A DNA stretch of 64,000 nucleotides, taken from positions 4,103,223 to 4,167,222 of the forward strand of contig NW_020653900.1 in the NCBI RefSeq assembly GCF_003589595.1. The letters are read 5' to 3'. Under the pieces are notes generated by a model that worked only from the letters and a program-made list of their open reading frames with translations, was not told the origin of the DNA and did no database searches. This document shows positions 31,768 through 42,649 of this stretch, in pieces (position 1 is the stretch's first letter; every line of letters begins with the position of its first letter). Position numbers and translations under genes: made by a program. The stretch is from Hyposmocoma kahamanoa (taxonomy: Eukaryota > Arthropoda > Insecta > Lepidoptera > Cosmopterigidae).

Positions 31768-32738
31768 GGGTAAAACCGGTATAAATGCCACACTTTTTGA
31801 AAGGGCCTCCTAATTTAAAAATTATTAGTTTACCACATTGACTTTTTAAGTCAATGGTTTACCACGAATAATTCCTATGCTTATAACTAGTTTAATCTTT
31901 TACATTACATTAATATTTGATTTTATCGATCTAACATTTACTGATTTTGAAGAAATTGACTTTTTGCAAACCTATTTTTGTGAGGATAGATGCCTACCTA
32001 TATGGATAGACGCCACACAATGAAAATACTAAGAAGGATAGATGCCCTTTAGAATAAAATAGTAAACTTCATAATAAAATGTTTTATTTGTAATCTTTAA
32101 TATGTTGTAATTATACGTACTACATCTTTAATAATAAATATAAACGTATTTAAAGTTACTACCTACTTGACTTCGTATTTTTGTAGCTATCAAAACATTC
32201 TATACAAAAATGTTTTCTGTTTCAACCGTGAATAATTTGTTTTTTTGGTACTTTTATTTACTTTTAAACTATATACTACTTACTTTTAAACTAAAATAAT
32301 GTATTTTTTATTTTCTTTTCCCAATTTTCTTGTTTAGTCCTTTGCTCCTAATACCTATACTATACTATTCGATATGGATAGATGCCCTTTTATTATATAA
32401 ATAAGCTATATACAAAAGAGCGATTACTGACACCTAGGTGCGCAGTTAATGTACCAGTGTATAGTTATAATAAAAATAAAACGGAATTTATTGTAACTTA
32501 CAAAGTTATGCGACAATAAATACTTCCGTCTGAAATTTTGAACCGTTTATAGTGTTCGTCGCGGAGATAAACGCTTGCACAAACCAAACGCGTCTATTCC
32601 ACACGAAGCCCTGCAGGAACTTTGAGTGATGTCTATACTTCTTATTTAAACTAGTTATTCTGTATTGCGATTTGGGGAAGTTAGGTTTTTTGAAAACGAG
32701 TCACCTATCCCACTGCGGCATCTATCCCGGTTTTACCC
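31768..32738. mobile_element. 971-bp TA-targeting element inserted in repeat B10
   Basis: Left end GGGTAAAACCGGTATAAATG, right end inverted GGGTAAAACCGGGATAGATG, continuing CC(A/G)CA: 22 of 25 match. TA on both sides (31766-31767, 32739-32740); removing the element restores repeat B as ACATTACTGCTTGG. The sub-repeat GGATAGATGCC from the ends recurs at about 31986, 32036 and 32378, with GGATAGACGCC at 32003. No open frame of note, so non-autonomous. It carries a 21-bp secondary insertion at 31836-31856. Confidence 0.85.
31836..31856. mobile_element. 21-bp minimal hAT-MITE (two ends only)
   Basis: Arms CATTGACTT and AAGTCAATG around TTT. Flanked by a perfect 8-bp duplication GTTTACCA (31828-31835, 31857-31864). 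The ends equal those of E1, E2 and E4. Lies inside the 971-bp TA element. Confidence 0.75.
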
Positions 32739-32813
32739 TACTGCTTGGCGGCAGAAACAGGTAAGGTGGCAGTACTTCCCTATATGAATTCATTCACAAA
32801 GAGCTCGACTGCA
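32739..32813 (+). repeat. Repeat B10, third piece
   Basis: TACTGCTTGGCGGCAGAAAC to AAAGAGCTCGACTGC; continues piece 2 once the TA element is removed. Confidence 0.85.
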
Positions 32814-32819
32814 CTAGTT

Positions 32820-33545
32820 CAGTTTACACTTAGCACTCTATCTTCAATTATGCAGAGCGCTATGGTCTGTAAATGAGACAGATTTTTTACTAAGCAAAAC
32901 TTTTTAGATCAGAAATTTACTAGTGGCTACCTTTTATTCAAGCTCTTACCAAAGTGCTGACAGGATTATTATTCTCACAGGACATTGGCGCAATCGCCAT
33001 ATTTTTTATATAATTTTTATAATAATATTAAACTACCGTACTTAGTTATTTTTACTTGACATTGGCAAAATCATTGATTATTTCGATGGAGCCATAACAT
33101 TTAAAAGAAGAAGAAGAAGAAAGTGCTGACACTGACATCTTCCTACAATTTGTCAAAACCAAAATCACTTGACAGCTTGAACATAATGATGCTTTTCGAC
33201 TTGAACAAAACTTGGTCGTATTAATTAAAATCCTTGTTTTTCATTCCAACATGTACAAAAGTTAGTGAAAATTACCCGCTTTTAAAACCTTATTACGCAA
33301 ATTCCAAATTTCGAGTTCAATCCCACATTATAACTCATAAAGCGGAATTTTTTGAAGCTTTACACAATTTTAGATCTCCAACAAACAAACTATCAGGATG
33401 GGTAAAGTACAATACAGTTATTTTATTGCTATTTGAGTTCTTAACACAAACAAGAAACCGTATATCGTATAATCTATTCATATATAGCGCATTGAAACTA
33501 ATACCATGGTATAAACTCCTACGAGCGGTTACACACGGTGACTTT
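32820..33545. other. No gene recognised
   Basis: An AGAAGAAGAAGAAGAA run at 33105-33121. The 104-codon frame at 33234-33548 has no family resemblance and no splice or promoter context. Confidence 0.35.
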
Positions 33546-33547
33546 TA

Positions 33548-33776
33548 GCAGCGATTCATCCCCTGTATTGCCACCCTTAGAGGTGAAATATTTTCTTCAA
33601 ATATATGTAAGTGAGACTAATACTCAAATACCATCTTTGCAACAAAAGAAGAATTATCAAAATCGATTCACAAACGCCAGAGTAATGGAGGAATATATAT
33701 ATGTATAGTATATACATACGAAAAACATATGGTTGAATTGAGAACCTCCTCCTTTTTTGAAGTCGGTTAAAAATCA
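33548..33776 (-). repeat. MITE D, copy D6
   Basis: Reverse copy: TTGCCACCCTTAGAGGTG, ACAAAAGAAGAATTATCAAA, ending TTGAATTGAGAACCTCC and TTTTTGAAGTCGGTTAAAA. Confidence 0.8.
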
Positions 33777-33779
33777 AAT

Positions 33780-34200
33780 AAAAAGTACAATCAGTATAGA
33801 ACACTCCCTACTAAACAGTCCAGACACTTAACCCCAAAAGGGCTTACACACATATACCAAATTATTTAAAAACAGTAAATCACGTAAATTTTGAGTTTGA
33901 AAATAATCTATGAGCACGTCCTCTCGTTTTGAGAATTTTACTGGGAGTGGTGATGGAACGAAGCAACGTAAAAATAGTAGAAAGAAAAAGGAATTAGAGA
34001 ATGATTCAAAATTTTAAATGTATGTGTGGTCAGGAACCAGTAAAAGAGGGTGATAAAAAGGTGGGATGACGATGAAGAAAGTCATTATTATTTTTATTTT
34101 ATAGCGCTAAATTTTAATGGATATTTTATTATAATGTGTACTTGACGTTTACATAGAAATAATATTGTTTGGGTCGGAATCACTTCACATAATTATGTCC
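33780..34200. other. No gene or repeat recognised
   Basis: AT-rich with no inverted ends that can be paired. Confidence 0.35.
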
Positions 34201-34203
34201 ACG

Positions 34204-34385
34204 GGGCCTTAAGAGGATAATAAGACAAGTATGGTAACTCCATACAAACATAGCAGCACGGCTTGTTCGTGTGTAGGCCCGCCGCGCGCCGTATACAGAC
34301 GCACACATTTGCATAATCTCACGGTGAAATCGCGTTGCATAGGGCGGGTCGTCTCACGTACCATATAACATAGAATTGAAGCGTT
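34204..34385 (+). repeat. Fold-back element F3, one arm
   Basis: GGATAATAAGACAAGTATGG, ACTCCATACAAACATAGCAG, CGCACACATTTGCATAAT match the left arm of F1 and F2. The opposite arm is absent. Confidence 0.7.
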
Positions 34386-34389
34386 TCGT

Positions 34390-35138
34390 CGGCGTTTAAA
34401 AAATGGCGTTAAATAGGAAACCTGTTTAATGATGATTGTGTTTGTAGTAGTTTAAACAAGAATAGCTAAAATTCAGAAATGTTCAGTATTTAATTTCTAA
34501 TTCATAATTATACTTCCATAATCGAAATACCAATTCAATACGTAAGTATTGCATTTAACAAAGGTTATTTCAATATATCACGAGAATACTGTGATTAACA
34601 CCTTATATTTTCGAATTACGTTTACAAACTGTATACGTGCAGGTCGTAAACAACTAAAATAATAATGTAACTACTTTATTCTCCGAGCGAAGTGTGGGTA
34701 TTTACTCACCGGAGAGGCTAGAGTTGACCTACTCGTCTTATACTGTGCCAATACCGTCAGTACATGAACAAATAAAATTTTGGGAAATGGCCATTGTTCT
34801 CTCGTGATACTGACTCATGGACACACGAGACAGCGTGTAGGTATATCAAATCGCATACACTATAGCCATTAAAATTACTGAAAATAAGTTTAAATTTGAA
34901 AATGCAAGATCTTCGTTTGATGGTGGTATTTGTTTCATTGCGTGGTATGGGTTTCTACATGCCTAGAGTAAACGAAATACCTCATCTTAAAATAAGTGTG
35001 GTGTATAGCAAAAAACTTTCGCCATTACGTCGCTAGATATTGCTGTTAACGGACGTGTAGCACGCGCACGTTAACTAACCAAACGTTGTTTTATTGAGCT
35101 ATCCCTATACAAAGTAAAGGGGAGGTCAAAATAAAAAA
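34390..35138. other. No gene or repeat recognised
   Basis: No usable open frame; composition near window average. Confidence 0.35.
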
Positions 35139-35140
35139 GG

Positions 35141-35370
35141 TTACCATTTTACCTATTTCTGCCGCCAAGCAGGAATGTGAACGTTACTGCGTTCCGGTTT
35201 TGAAGAGTAAGGGTGCTGGTGAAATTACAGGCACATGGGACTTATCAATTTATGTTTAAGGGTGACGGGCGTAATGGTAGTGCCCCTCAGATCTTTGTGA
35301 ATTAAAGTTCTGAGTGGCACTGCAACTGTCACACGATTTGTTCGTACCATCACTCTGTATCATAAGAAAA
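35141..35370 (-). repeat. Repeat B, copy B11
   Basis: Reverse copy from TTACCTATTTCTGCCGCC-like text to CACTCTGTATCATAAG; the first 55 bp of the family end are missing. Confidence 0.88.
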
Positions 35371-35519
35371 GGTAGGAAGGACATAGCGTTAGTTGCAAAA
35401 GTATAGCACCAACAGAAAAATATAAAATTCTTTTAAGCCAATATGTAGTCCCAACTCTGATTATGCCACCGCGAGGTTGGACTGATACAAGTTTTTTGTT
35501 TATTTTTTTTTTTTTTCAG

Positions 35520-35716
35520 GTAAGGCTAAGGTGTATGACCCATGCGTAAGTCCGTCCAGGGTACGAAATATCTGCACCCCAAGAATTAACATCAGTGAAG
35601 CTCTTGTCAAAGGTATTTTCGGCGCTCTCAATCTAGTGCTTGCGACATTAAGTCTAGTAGGTATCCTTTTTGGTTTTGGATGTCTATACTGTTGGTGCCT
35701 AATTTGCGGTGCTTAA
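35520..35716 (+). CDS. Candidate terminal exon of a small membrane protein, unrecognised
   Basis: A 15-base T run ending in TTCAG (35503-35519) is a strong 3' splice-site context. From 35520 the sequence is open: two bases of a split codon, then KAKVYDPCVSPSRVRNICT (from 35522) and ISEALVKGIFGALNL, to a TAA stop at 35714-35716. The stop overlaps TTAATAAA, so a polyadenylation-type AATAAA (35715-35720) follows at once. The C-terminal third is a hydrophobic stretch of about 25 residues (LVLATLSLVGILFGFG) followed by a Cys-rich end (CLYCWCLICGA), which suggests one membrane span with a short, possibly acylated tail. I do not recognise the protein. Upstream exons cannot be identified in the window. 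Reasons for doubt are the short length and the chance that a T-rich MITE margin mimics a splice site. Confidence 0.4.
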
Positions 35717-36123
35717 TAAAAAACGCGTGATTAAAATAGAGAAAAAGAATATTGAAATAATGTTTGTTTTAAGTTTGTATTGTGGAGCATTTGTAACCAA
35801 TTTGGAAAGTGATTTTATTTCTTGTTTCGTTAGTACATTATACGACCTTAGTATTTGTTTCATTTACAATTCGAGTTAGTGTAACAAATTCAAAGAATAG
35901 GCGTAGTCCTTTCATACCGCGACCCAAAACAACCAATGAATTTCATCTGGACAAAACCCTCAGTCATACAATCATAGAATAAGACAAAATTATGGTAACT
36001 CCATATAAAGTAGCAGCGCAGCTTGTATGTGTGCACGCCCGCGTGTGTACGCACGCACACATTTGCATAATAAGAAAAGGCACGTGAGACGACTAGCGCT
36101 ATGCAACGCGAATACATCGCGAG

Positions 36124-36830
36124 CAGAGATGGGCAGTGGGTTAAAACTCAATCAACCTGCCCGGGCTTTCACGCAATGGGCCGGATTTTAACCCAAAATC
36201 AGGGGCAGAAACATACATATACTTCAATGCTTTTCCCATCGGTGTAGGCAGAGACAACAGTTTTCCACTTGCTACGGCCCTGACACATATCTTTCGCCTC
36301 ATCGACACACATCAGTGCTTTCATACACGCTCGTCGGTTAAGGTACTCTTGACCTGGCCCTTCTTTAGGATGGCCTCAATTTTGTCCTGGTAAGTTCGCC
36401 TTGGTCGGCCCATACCAACTTGCCCGCTCACACTCGCCTTATAAATATGTTAAAAACAATAACGTAAAAATATATGTGAAAAATAAATGTAAAAAATCTT
36501 TTTAGTCGAAAAAGAGGCAACTCTACACAATATCTATCTTGCATTCTTACTGAGGATGCATACAATACGCTTCGCTTTTTATGGAAATCGAGTTTTTGTA
36601 TCGATCATTGCAGTGCAATTTTCAAGTCAATCGATTGAATAAAAAGGCAAAATATGTAAGCAAGCAATAAACATTTTCTAATAATATCATTACATTTGAA
36701 CAAAACTCGATTTACTTAGTTGTAAATAGGTTTTGCCCTTGATTTCGGGCGTTAAAGGGTTATAACCCTATTAAAAACCAGGGTTAAAAAAGCGCCGTGT
36801 TAAAACCCGAGCACGTGGCTATGTAATTGA
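36124..36830. mobile_element. 707-bp hAT-like insertion in F2
   Basis: Begins CAGAGATGGGCAGTGGG, a classic hAT-type end. It is bounded by a perfect 8-bp repeat ATCGCGAG (36116-36123, 36831-36838), and the F family has ATCGCGAGA(C/T)TAT continuous at this place (25237 in F1). The right end (inverted CAATTACATAGCC) matches the left poorly, so it may be damaged. GGGTTAAAAC motifs recur near both ends. Confidence 0.65.
36205..36440 (-). pseudogene. Non-LTR RT C-terminal fragment inside the hAT element
   Basis: Minus strand: GRPRRTYQDKIEAILKKGQV then KSTLTDERV, a stop, and a final frame giving SLPTPMGK-like text. Same family as 12498-12640. It is a fragment without catalytic residues, presumably captured by or inserted into the hAT element. 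Confidence 0.6.
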
Positions 36831-36949
36831 TCGCGAGATTATGCGAATGTGTGCGTCCGTACTCCGTACACGGCACGCGGTAGGCGCGTACATACATGCT
36901 GCTACGTTTGTATGAAGTTATCATACTTGCCTTATTACACTACGGTACA

Positions 36950-37950
36950 GTCCACTATTCCATGTTCTATAACCTCAAAACCTAGTGCAATCCTTGGTGT
37001 TGAGCACATAGATTCTGACGAACATTTGGTTCGGGGTATTCATAAATATAGTCTAAATAAACCACCAACAAAATATCAAACGATAGTTACATCGTTTTAT
37101 TGCATACTTCTTCTTTATTGTAAAGCAATATTGTAGCGGTAAATGCCAACAATATATTGTTACATGTTATGGACCATTAGAGAGATCGTTTGGAGCTTAA
37201 ATGTGACATTATGTAGTAACGGTTATGGAAGGAAACTATTTTTGTCTTCTTTTTTAGAGGTACACAAACAAGGCCCCGATTGCCGTGCGATTGAGAAAAT
37301 GTCATATTTCTATTAATTATAATTTCAAATAAACAAGCAAGTAGTCGTAAATCATCATTCCATAGGAAGTCGCATGAAAATAAGATACATAGTTATGGCA
37401 TTGTCTCTGAACATATTGCAAATATAAACTACTTTTTTCGTAAATTATTTTGCTATTGAAATTTGCTCCACGATGCGTTTCGTTACATTCAGTTATTTCA
37501 ATCAAAACAGAGTTGCCAAATCTTTTGAACATAATCGATATTTTTTTTAATTAAATTTTCACCCATTTATTAGTATAGGCAAAGGTTTTACCACACAGAC
37601 TTTTCATATATTAAAAAGTACCAATTTAGTATTTTCCCTTGTTTTATTGGGAAAAAGCTACAATGGTATGTTTTTTAAATCATGAAATGTCATGGAGGGT
37701 TGATGATATACAATTTTATAGGACGGACTTAACACTGAACTTTGGACGTTTTTTACCGCAAGTGGGATAGAGTTCAATTTAAACCGCGTTTCAATTTAAA
37801 CGTGACAAAGTTTGACATTCCTATACTAATAAATATTTGATAGGTTCTATGCAATCATTGCATAATCAGGGTTCTTAAAGTCAAGTACAAAAGTAAATAG
37901 GTACAATATTTAAGACCTAATTATGTAATGATTGCATAAAATATTTTATG
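36950..37950. other. About 1 kb without features
   Basis: AT-rich; frames under 100 codons only and none with recognisable content. Confidence 0.4.
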
Positions 37951-37952
37951 AG

Positions 37953-38478
37953 TGTCGAGTATATTACCAGAAATAGAGACGACATAAGGGCCATCCATCC
38001 CTGGCAACTCATCAAGCAAATGGGCCTCATATCACTTTTAAATATGAACTCTCGTTAGCGCTGAAATCACAAATTAGAAAACTGAATTAGTACAGCGCCA
38101 ACAACTGCCTTGTGTGCACGTCTCCGTATATTCCAAAAATATTCTGTGTCTATTGTAATAAAGATAATATCTCTAACAAAGGGGGGCTGTTCCATTCAGT
38201 GGTGTGGGAAAAACAACAAAACATCTAATTACAAAACAAACGAAATCACATTTCAGCGGTAATTAAATATTAAATATGTCATTTTGCAATTTTCGTCCAT
38301 TATAGCAAAGTTCATGTTACACTGGTCGATTTCAAGTGAAACAATTGACGACAGCCGTCAATTGTTTCGAATTCGGGTTGGTCAATCGAAGCACAGTTGT
38401 CGCCGTAATGATTTGGCAAAATAGTTGTCAAACAAATGAAATTACCTTTCGTTTCTATTTCTGGTTATATGTTCGATG
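37953..38478. mobile_element. MITE M1, complete copy M1b
   Basis: Left TGTCGAGTATATTACCAGAA, right TTTCTGGTTATATGTTCGATG. About 526 bp and colinear with M1a (inverted) and M1c. A 98-codon frame overlaps its right end and is not a gene. Confidence 0.8.
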
Positions 38479-38479
38479 T

Positions 38480-39034
38480 TTACGAGTAAATAAAATAATG
38501 AAACACTACCAATATTTAATGTATACTTTATTAACAATCTATGACAATAAACTTAAACGAGAGCCCAAACGTTACAAAACAAAACACCAAAGAAATAGAA
38601 TAGGCATTCTCTACCAGTCTGGTTCAAATTAAATTAGGGTTGCATAACATGACAAATAAAAACATATAAATAACGCACAAATAAATCAAAATTTATAACT
38701 AACTATGATCATTTCAGAACTAAAAAGGGCGCCTTTGTGATATGGTTTATGAAAAAATAATTGACAGATTAAAGTATTTCCGAAGACTATTGGTTTTTCC
38801 ATCCTCTAAGAATATTTCTACCGAAATTACTGTTATAATCGTGAATTCAAATTTATTGGACAGTAGAGATTTTTGTGACATTTACAATAGATATTGAGGA
38901 CGTGACATTATTTCTAAATCGAGAAAATGTCGAAGAGTACGCCAGAATCGGTCCCCGGTGTGTAATTATTACATGATAACAGATGCCGTTAAATAATATT
39001 TAGAAGAAACCACATTCTAAAAACATTGTTCACG
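38480..39034. other. No gene or repeat recognised
   Basis: AT-rich between M1b and a truncated E copy. Confidence 0.35.
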
Positions 39035-39035
39035 G

Positions 39036-39200
39036 CATTGACCTACCAACAAATGGACGTCGGATCTAATACAAAACCACGAAAAAAATGTCCGTAGTTG
39101 ACCTATACAAACGTAGTAACATGTAACGAAATATAAACATCTAAAACCTTCAATTTAAATTGTAACGTCATTACAGTACTGCCTAATATTGCTTGCAACA
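39036..39200. mobile_element. hAT-type MITE, truncated copy E3
   Basis: CATTGACCTACCAACAAATG then GACGTCGGATCTAATAC and the shared interior. The right half is lost, so no duplication can be read. Confidence 0.75.
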
Positions 39201-39204
39201 ATTT

Positions 39205-40190
39205 AAGGGCCCAAAAACACCATGTTCAGCTTCTACTGGAAACTTAACAAAATGCACTATATTTAGCATCAACTGAAAATTACTTGAACACAAGAGTAAT
39301 TGAATAAGCCTTTATCGTAAATATTAATTAATTTTTATACTTAGAATAATAACGCATAGAAACCTAGCCCGCACACGCTAAGTGAGGCAAATTGTAAGGC
39401 ACCCTATGGGCCTACACGAGCGGTCGGGCTGTCAGTGCTCAAGCTTAAGTTGCACCACGAACAGCTCACAAATTTTTGCTAAAAATGACGAAATGTGCGG
39501 TAAATGGGTGTAAAAATAGATCAGACAAACATAAAATAGACACTAACATCACATTCCACAAGGAAGTAACACGTTTCAACTTGTATTTTTATATAAATAT
39601 TCACTAAAACAGAAAATTTATTTCGTTGCAACAAGATACGAAAATGTTGCAAAGTTACGGTTTTTTTCCTCATTTTGCCATTCTGTTTCAAAATTATTAT
39701 ATTACGTAATTTTTTGAGAATAGGCATATGTCGCGACGGTTGTAAAATTTCTATAAATGTACACCGCCGCGACAACATTGTAGGGAATTTACGCTAGCTA
39801 TTTTTACGGAATATATTTAGTATTTGCTTTCATTACTTTCATGTGAAAAATCATTATTCTTGTTCATCACACACTCATTTTAAAAAATTGTCTTGTCCAG
39901 ACTCAAAAGTTCTTAACTAAACTTACTTCAGGGAATTAACACTGACTAAAAAAGTCATCGTCAATTCTCCAAACTCGTGTATAAATAACTTTCCGGTTCA
40001 GGTTTTTTATTGTTATCGTGTACTTTTCATGTGTTTATACACAGATAATATCAGGCTATCTAAATAGTCAAATTCAATAGTCGTACTTAAACTCGCTTTT
40101 AGGTTTTTGTTCATATATGAATTAAATAAAAATTGGGAAGCATTTATTAAGGTGCCTACAGATTTGCTCGACATTGTCGATTGAGAGTTA
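39205..40190. other. No gene recognised
   Basis: An 85-codon minus frame at 39521-39778 is AT-driven and unrecognised. Confidence 0.35.
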
Positions 40191-40194
40191 TAGG

Positions 40195-40690
40195 CGTTTT
40201 CGAGGAGTTAGAGAGTGCTTATTACGAATGTAACATTAATTTCTAAATCCAAGATGGCTGACAAGAAATTTCAAAAATATCTTTTTGGTAATCCATAAGG
40301 AAATGGCATTTATATCTGTATACACGATGGCGGACAAGACTTTTCTAATTTCTAAATCCAAGATGGCACGATTTTTCAAATAATGGCAAGTTGGGTATCG
40401 TGTTGGAGGTACTTACTTGGTACTTGGTGTAACGGGCTGGTGTCCGCAACTCGACGTCAAGGCGCCTATTTTGCGTTTTGGAGGTATTTGGGGGTGCTCA
40501 TTACGAATATAGCGTTTATTTTTAAAACCAAGATTGCGGACATCACTTTTCAAATAAATGCAATATGGGTATCATTTTCGAGGTATTTGGGGGTGCTCAT
40601 AACGAATATGGCACTCATTTCTAAATCCAAGCTGGCGGGCGCTATTTTTCGAATAATGGCAAGTTGGGTATCGTTTTCGAGGTATTTCGA
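40195..40690. repeat. Minisatellite, period about 97 bp
   Basis: Units begin TTTCGAGGTATTTGGGGGTG and contain CTCATTACGAATATGGC, TCTAAATCCAAGATGGC and AATAATGGCAAGTTGGGTATC. Clear starts at about 40480, 40577 and 40673; older units at 40197 and 40410 are broken. Open frames of 60-115 codons on both strands follow from the repeat period and are not genes. Confidence 0.78.
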
Positions 40691-40799
40691 GGCCTTTGAA
40701 TTCGGGCTGGCCAATCGGAGCGCAGTTTGATTTGGCAGGATAGTTTTCAAACAAATTAAATTACATTTCGTCACTATTCCTGGTTGTATTACTCGATGG
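40691..40799. repeat. MITE M1 right-end fragment after the minisatellite
   Basis: TTTGAATTCGGGCTGGCCAA, GATTTGGCAGGATAGTTTTC, TTGTATTACTCGATGG correspond to the last 110 bp of M1b. Confidence 0.75.
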
Positions 40800-41114
40800 T
40801 TTCATACAAGTAATAATTTGCATCCTAAATACAACTTGGTAGGTATAATGAAAACGCGTTTGATAGAAATGTGCACAACATAGTCTATATTGTCTGAGTT
40901 GTCATGACAATCGACAATGCTTTAGGTGTTGTTTGGGAGATATTAACAGCTTTGTACGTGACACGCTTATTGGTAAATGTTTACGTGATTATATGGAAAG
41001 TTGAGTTTCGTTGGTGTGTTTTAAAAAACATATTGATTTTTAAATCACTTAATATACAACACATTGACAAATTTGTTTGTTCTCTTAATGCATTCACATT
41101 TACTATAAGCAGCC

Positions 41115-41341
41115 CATTTACTTACAATTATATGGACGTCGGGTCCGCGCTAAAAAGTGTCCGCACTTGTAAGGCGCTAAAATCGTATACAGAGCGCCAA
41201 ACTCCGCTTTAGTCTTCATTTGTTCGACTGACAGCGCGATACTGCGATGACATTACAATTTAAATTTCGAATAGGTTGATTTGGGACATTTTTTCGTGGT
41301 TTTTGTATTAAACCCGTCGTCCATTTATTTGTAAGTCAATG
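41115..41341. mobile_element. hAT-type MITE, copy E4 (reverse)
   Basis: 227 bp. CATTTACTTACAATTATATG at the left, GTAAGTCAATG at the right, perfect 8-bp flanks AAGCAGCC (41107-41114, 41342-41349). Confidence 0.88.
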
Positions 41342-41349
41342 AAGCAGCC

Positions 41350-42140
41350 TATTACAATAATACGCCTACTTCTCATCATATAACCTCTATGGTTACCTAT
41401 CGGCAGTTCGAAATGACATTTTCGAGAAATAACTTTTGCTCGAATTTTCATAACCTCAAAAGTAATATTGAGAGGAAAGTTTTTTCTTTTAAACCTACCT
41501 TAACTTAACTAACCGAATATAATCTTGTCTGTGCGATAAACATCCAACATATCCTGAAAGAACAACAACGACAATTAATTCGGGGAACCCTGAGACGTAC
41601 TTTGGCATTAAAATGTATTTGGCTTACAAACAGGACGATGTACTGTAGAGTAAATGATTTGTTATAAATAAATTAGTTCATGAACATTCCGTTTTTAAAC
41701 AGTAACAGCACATTGAAATGTTCTACTCTGCTAGCATATGACTGCAGACACTGTAATAATAATATATCAAATCTAACATAAACTGATTTCAAAAAATGTT
41801 TATGAGTTCGCTCTGTAGTTTCCGAGTGAACGCTGTAGAATGGTGATCAAACCAAGGAAGCGTTTTCGAGAATTGGATGCACTAAAACGTAAAAAAGACG
41901 AAGTTAGCGTAGGGGATTTCTAATATCCTTCGAAGCGCAAATGATAAAGCCTCACATTCAAAAAACCCGCCTCGTAATACAATTAAAATGAGCAAGGAAA
42001 TCCAATTTCAACAAAAGAAGAACGCTCGAATGCGTTGTAACTTCACTGCGTTTTAAATGCTGTTCAAAACGTGAGAGAGGTGCTTCCACGCATAGAATGT
42101 ATCATAAATGAAATCACAACACCCGCCAAAACACGTTTTT
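41350..42140. other. No gene or repeat recognised
   Basis: Near-average composition, no paired ends. Confidence 0.35.
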
Positions 42141-42142
42141 TT

Positions 42143-42351
42143 TATAATAATAACGCACACACTCAACATAGTCTCGCACTAGGGAAACCCTGTGTCACGG
42201 GTGCCAGAGACATACACATGGCCACATATTACACCCAAACTCACGAGGGAATAAACGTATGTCATACAAATATTTCTCCTGACCCAGGAATTAAACCTGG
42301 AACCTCTGCCTGGTAGTCCGGCATGGTAACCGTCCGGCCATGGAGGCAGTT
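42143..42351 (-). repeat. SINE A4, full length
   Basis: ATAATAACGCACACACTC, CACTAGGGAAACCCTGTGTC, ACGAGGGAATAAACG, then head GGCATGGTAACCGTCCGGCC. The B box is altered (GGAATTAAACCTGG). Confidence 0.88.
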
Positions 42352-42386
42352 AGACCTCTTACCTATTTCAGATTATTAAAGGTCAC

Positions 42387-42640
42387 TTTTTTTTATAACA
42401 TCAAGTGACGGGACGAACAAGTCATGCGCCTGATGAATAAGCTACACACCTGTCCATAACAGTTACAGTGCCACTCAGAGCTTTAAATTGCGAAAATCTC
42501 AGGAGTATTGCGCACGTCACCCTGAGACATAAGGTGACAGGTCCCACGTGCCTGTAATTTCCCCAGCACCCTTACCCTTCAAAACCGAAACACAGTAATG
42601 CTGACATTCCTGCTTGGCGGCAGAAATAGGTTAGGTAACT
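42387..42640 (+). repeat. Repeat B, copy B12
   Basis: TTTTATAACATCAAGTGACG to GGCGGCAGAAATAGG; the last 50 bp are missing. It starts only 35 bp from SINE A4. Confidence 0.88.
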
Positions 42641-42649
42641 TACAAAGTA

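Larger units (their letters stand above)
35973..36945. mobile_element. Fold-back element F2, with a hAT element inside
   Basis: Left arm CATAGAATAAGACAAAATTA, ACTCCATATAAAGTAGCAGC, ACGCACACATTTGCATAATA. Right arm is its complement: TTATGCGAATGTGTGCGTCC, GCTGCTACGTTTGTATG, TTGCCTTATTACACTA. Arms are about 110 bp. A 707-bp hAT-like insert lies between them. Confidence 0.72.

Noticed and set aside
33234..33548. 104-codon frame
   Set aside because: AT-rich, not recognised, ends at the edge of a MITE D copy.
40383..40774. Frames of 60-115 codons on both strands
   Set aside because: Generated by a 97-bp tandem repeat and an M1 end.
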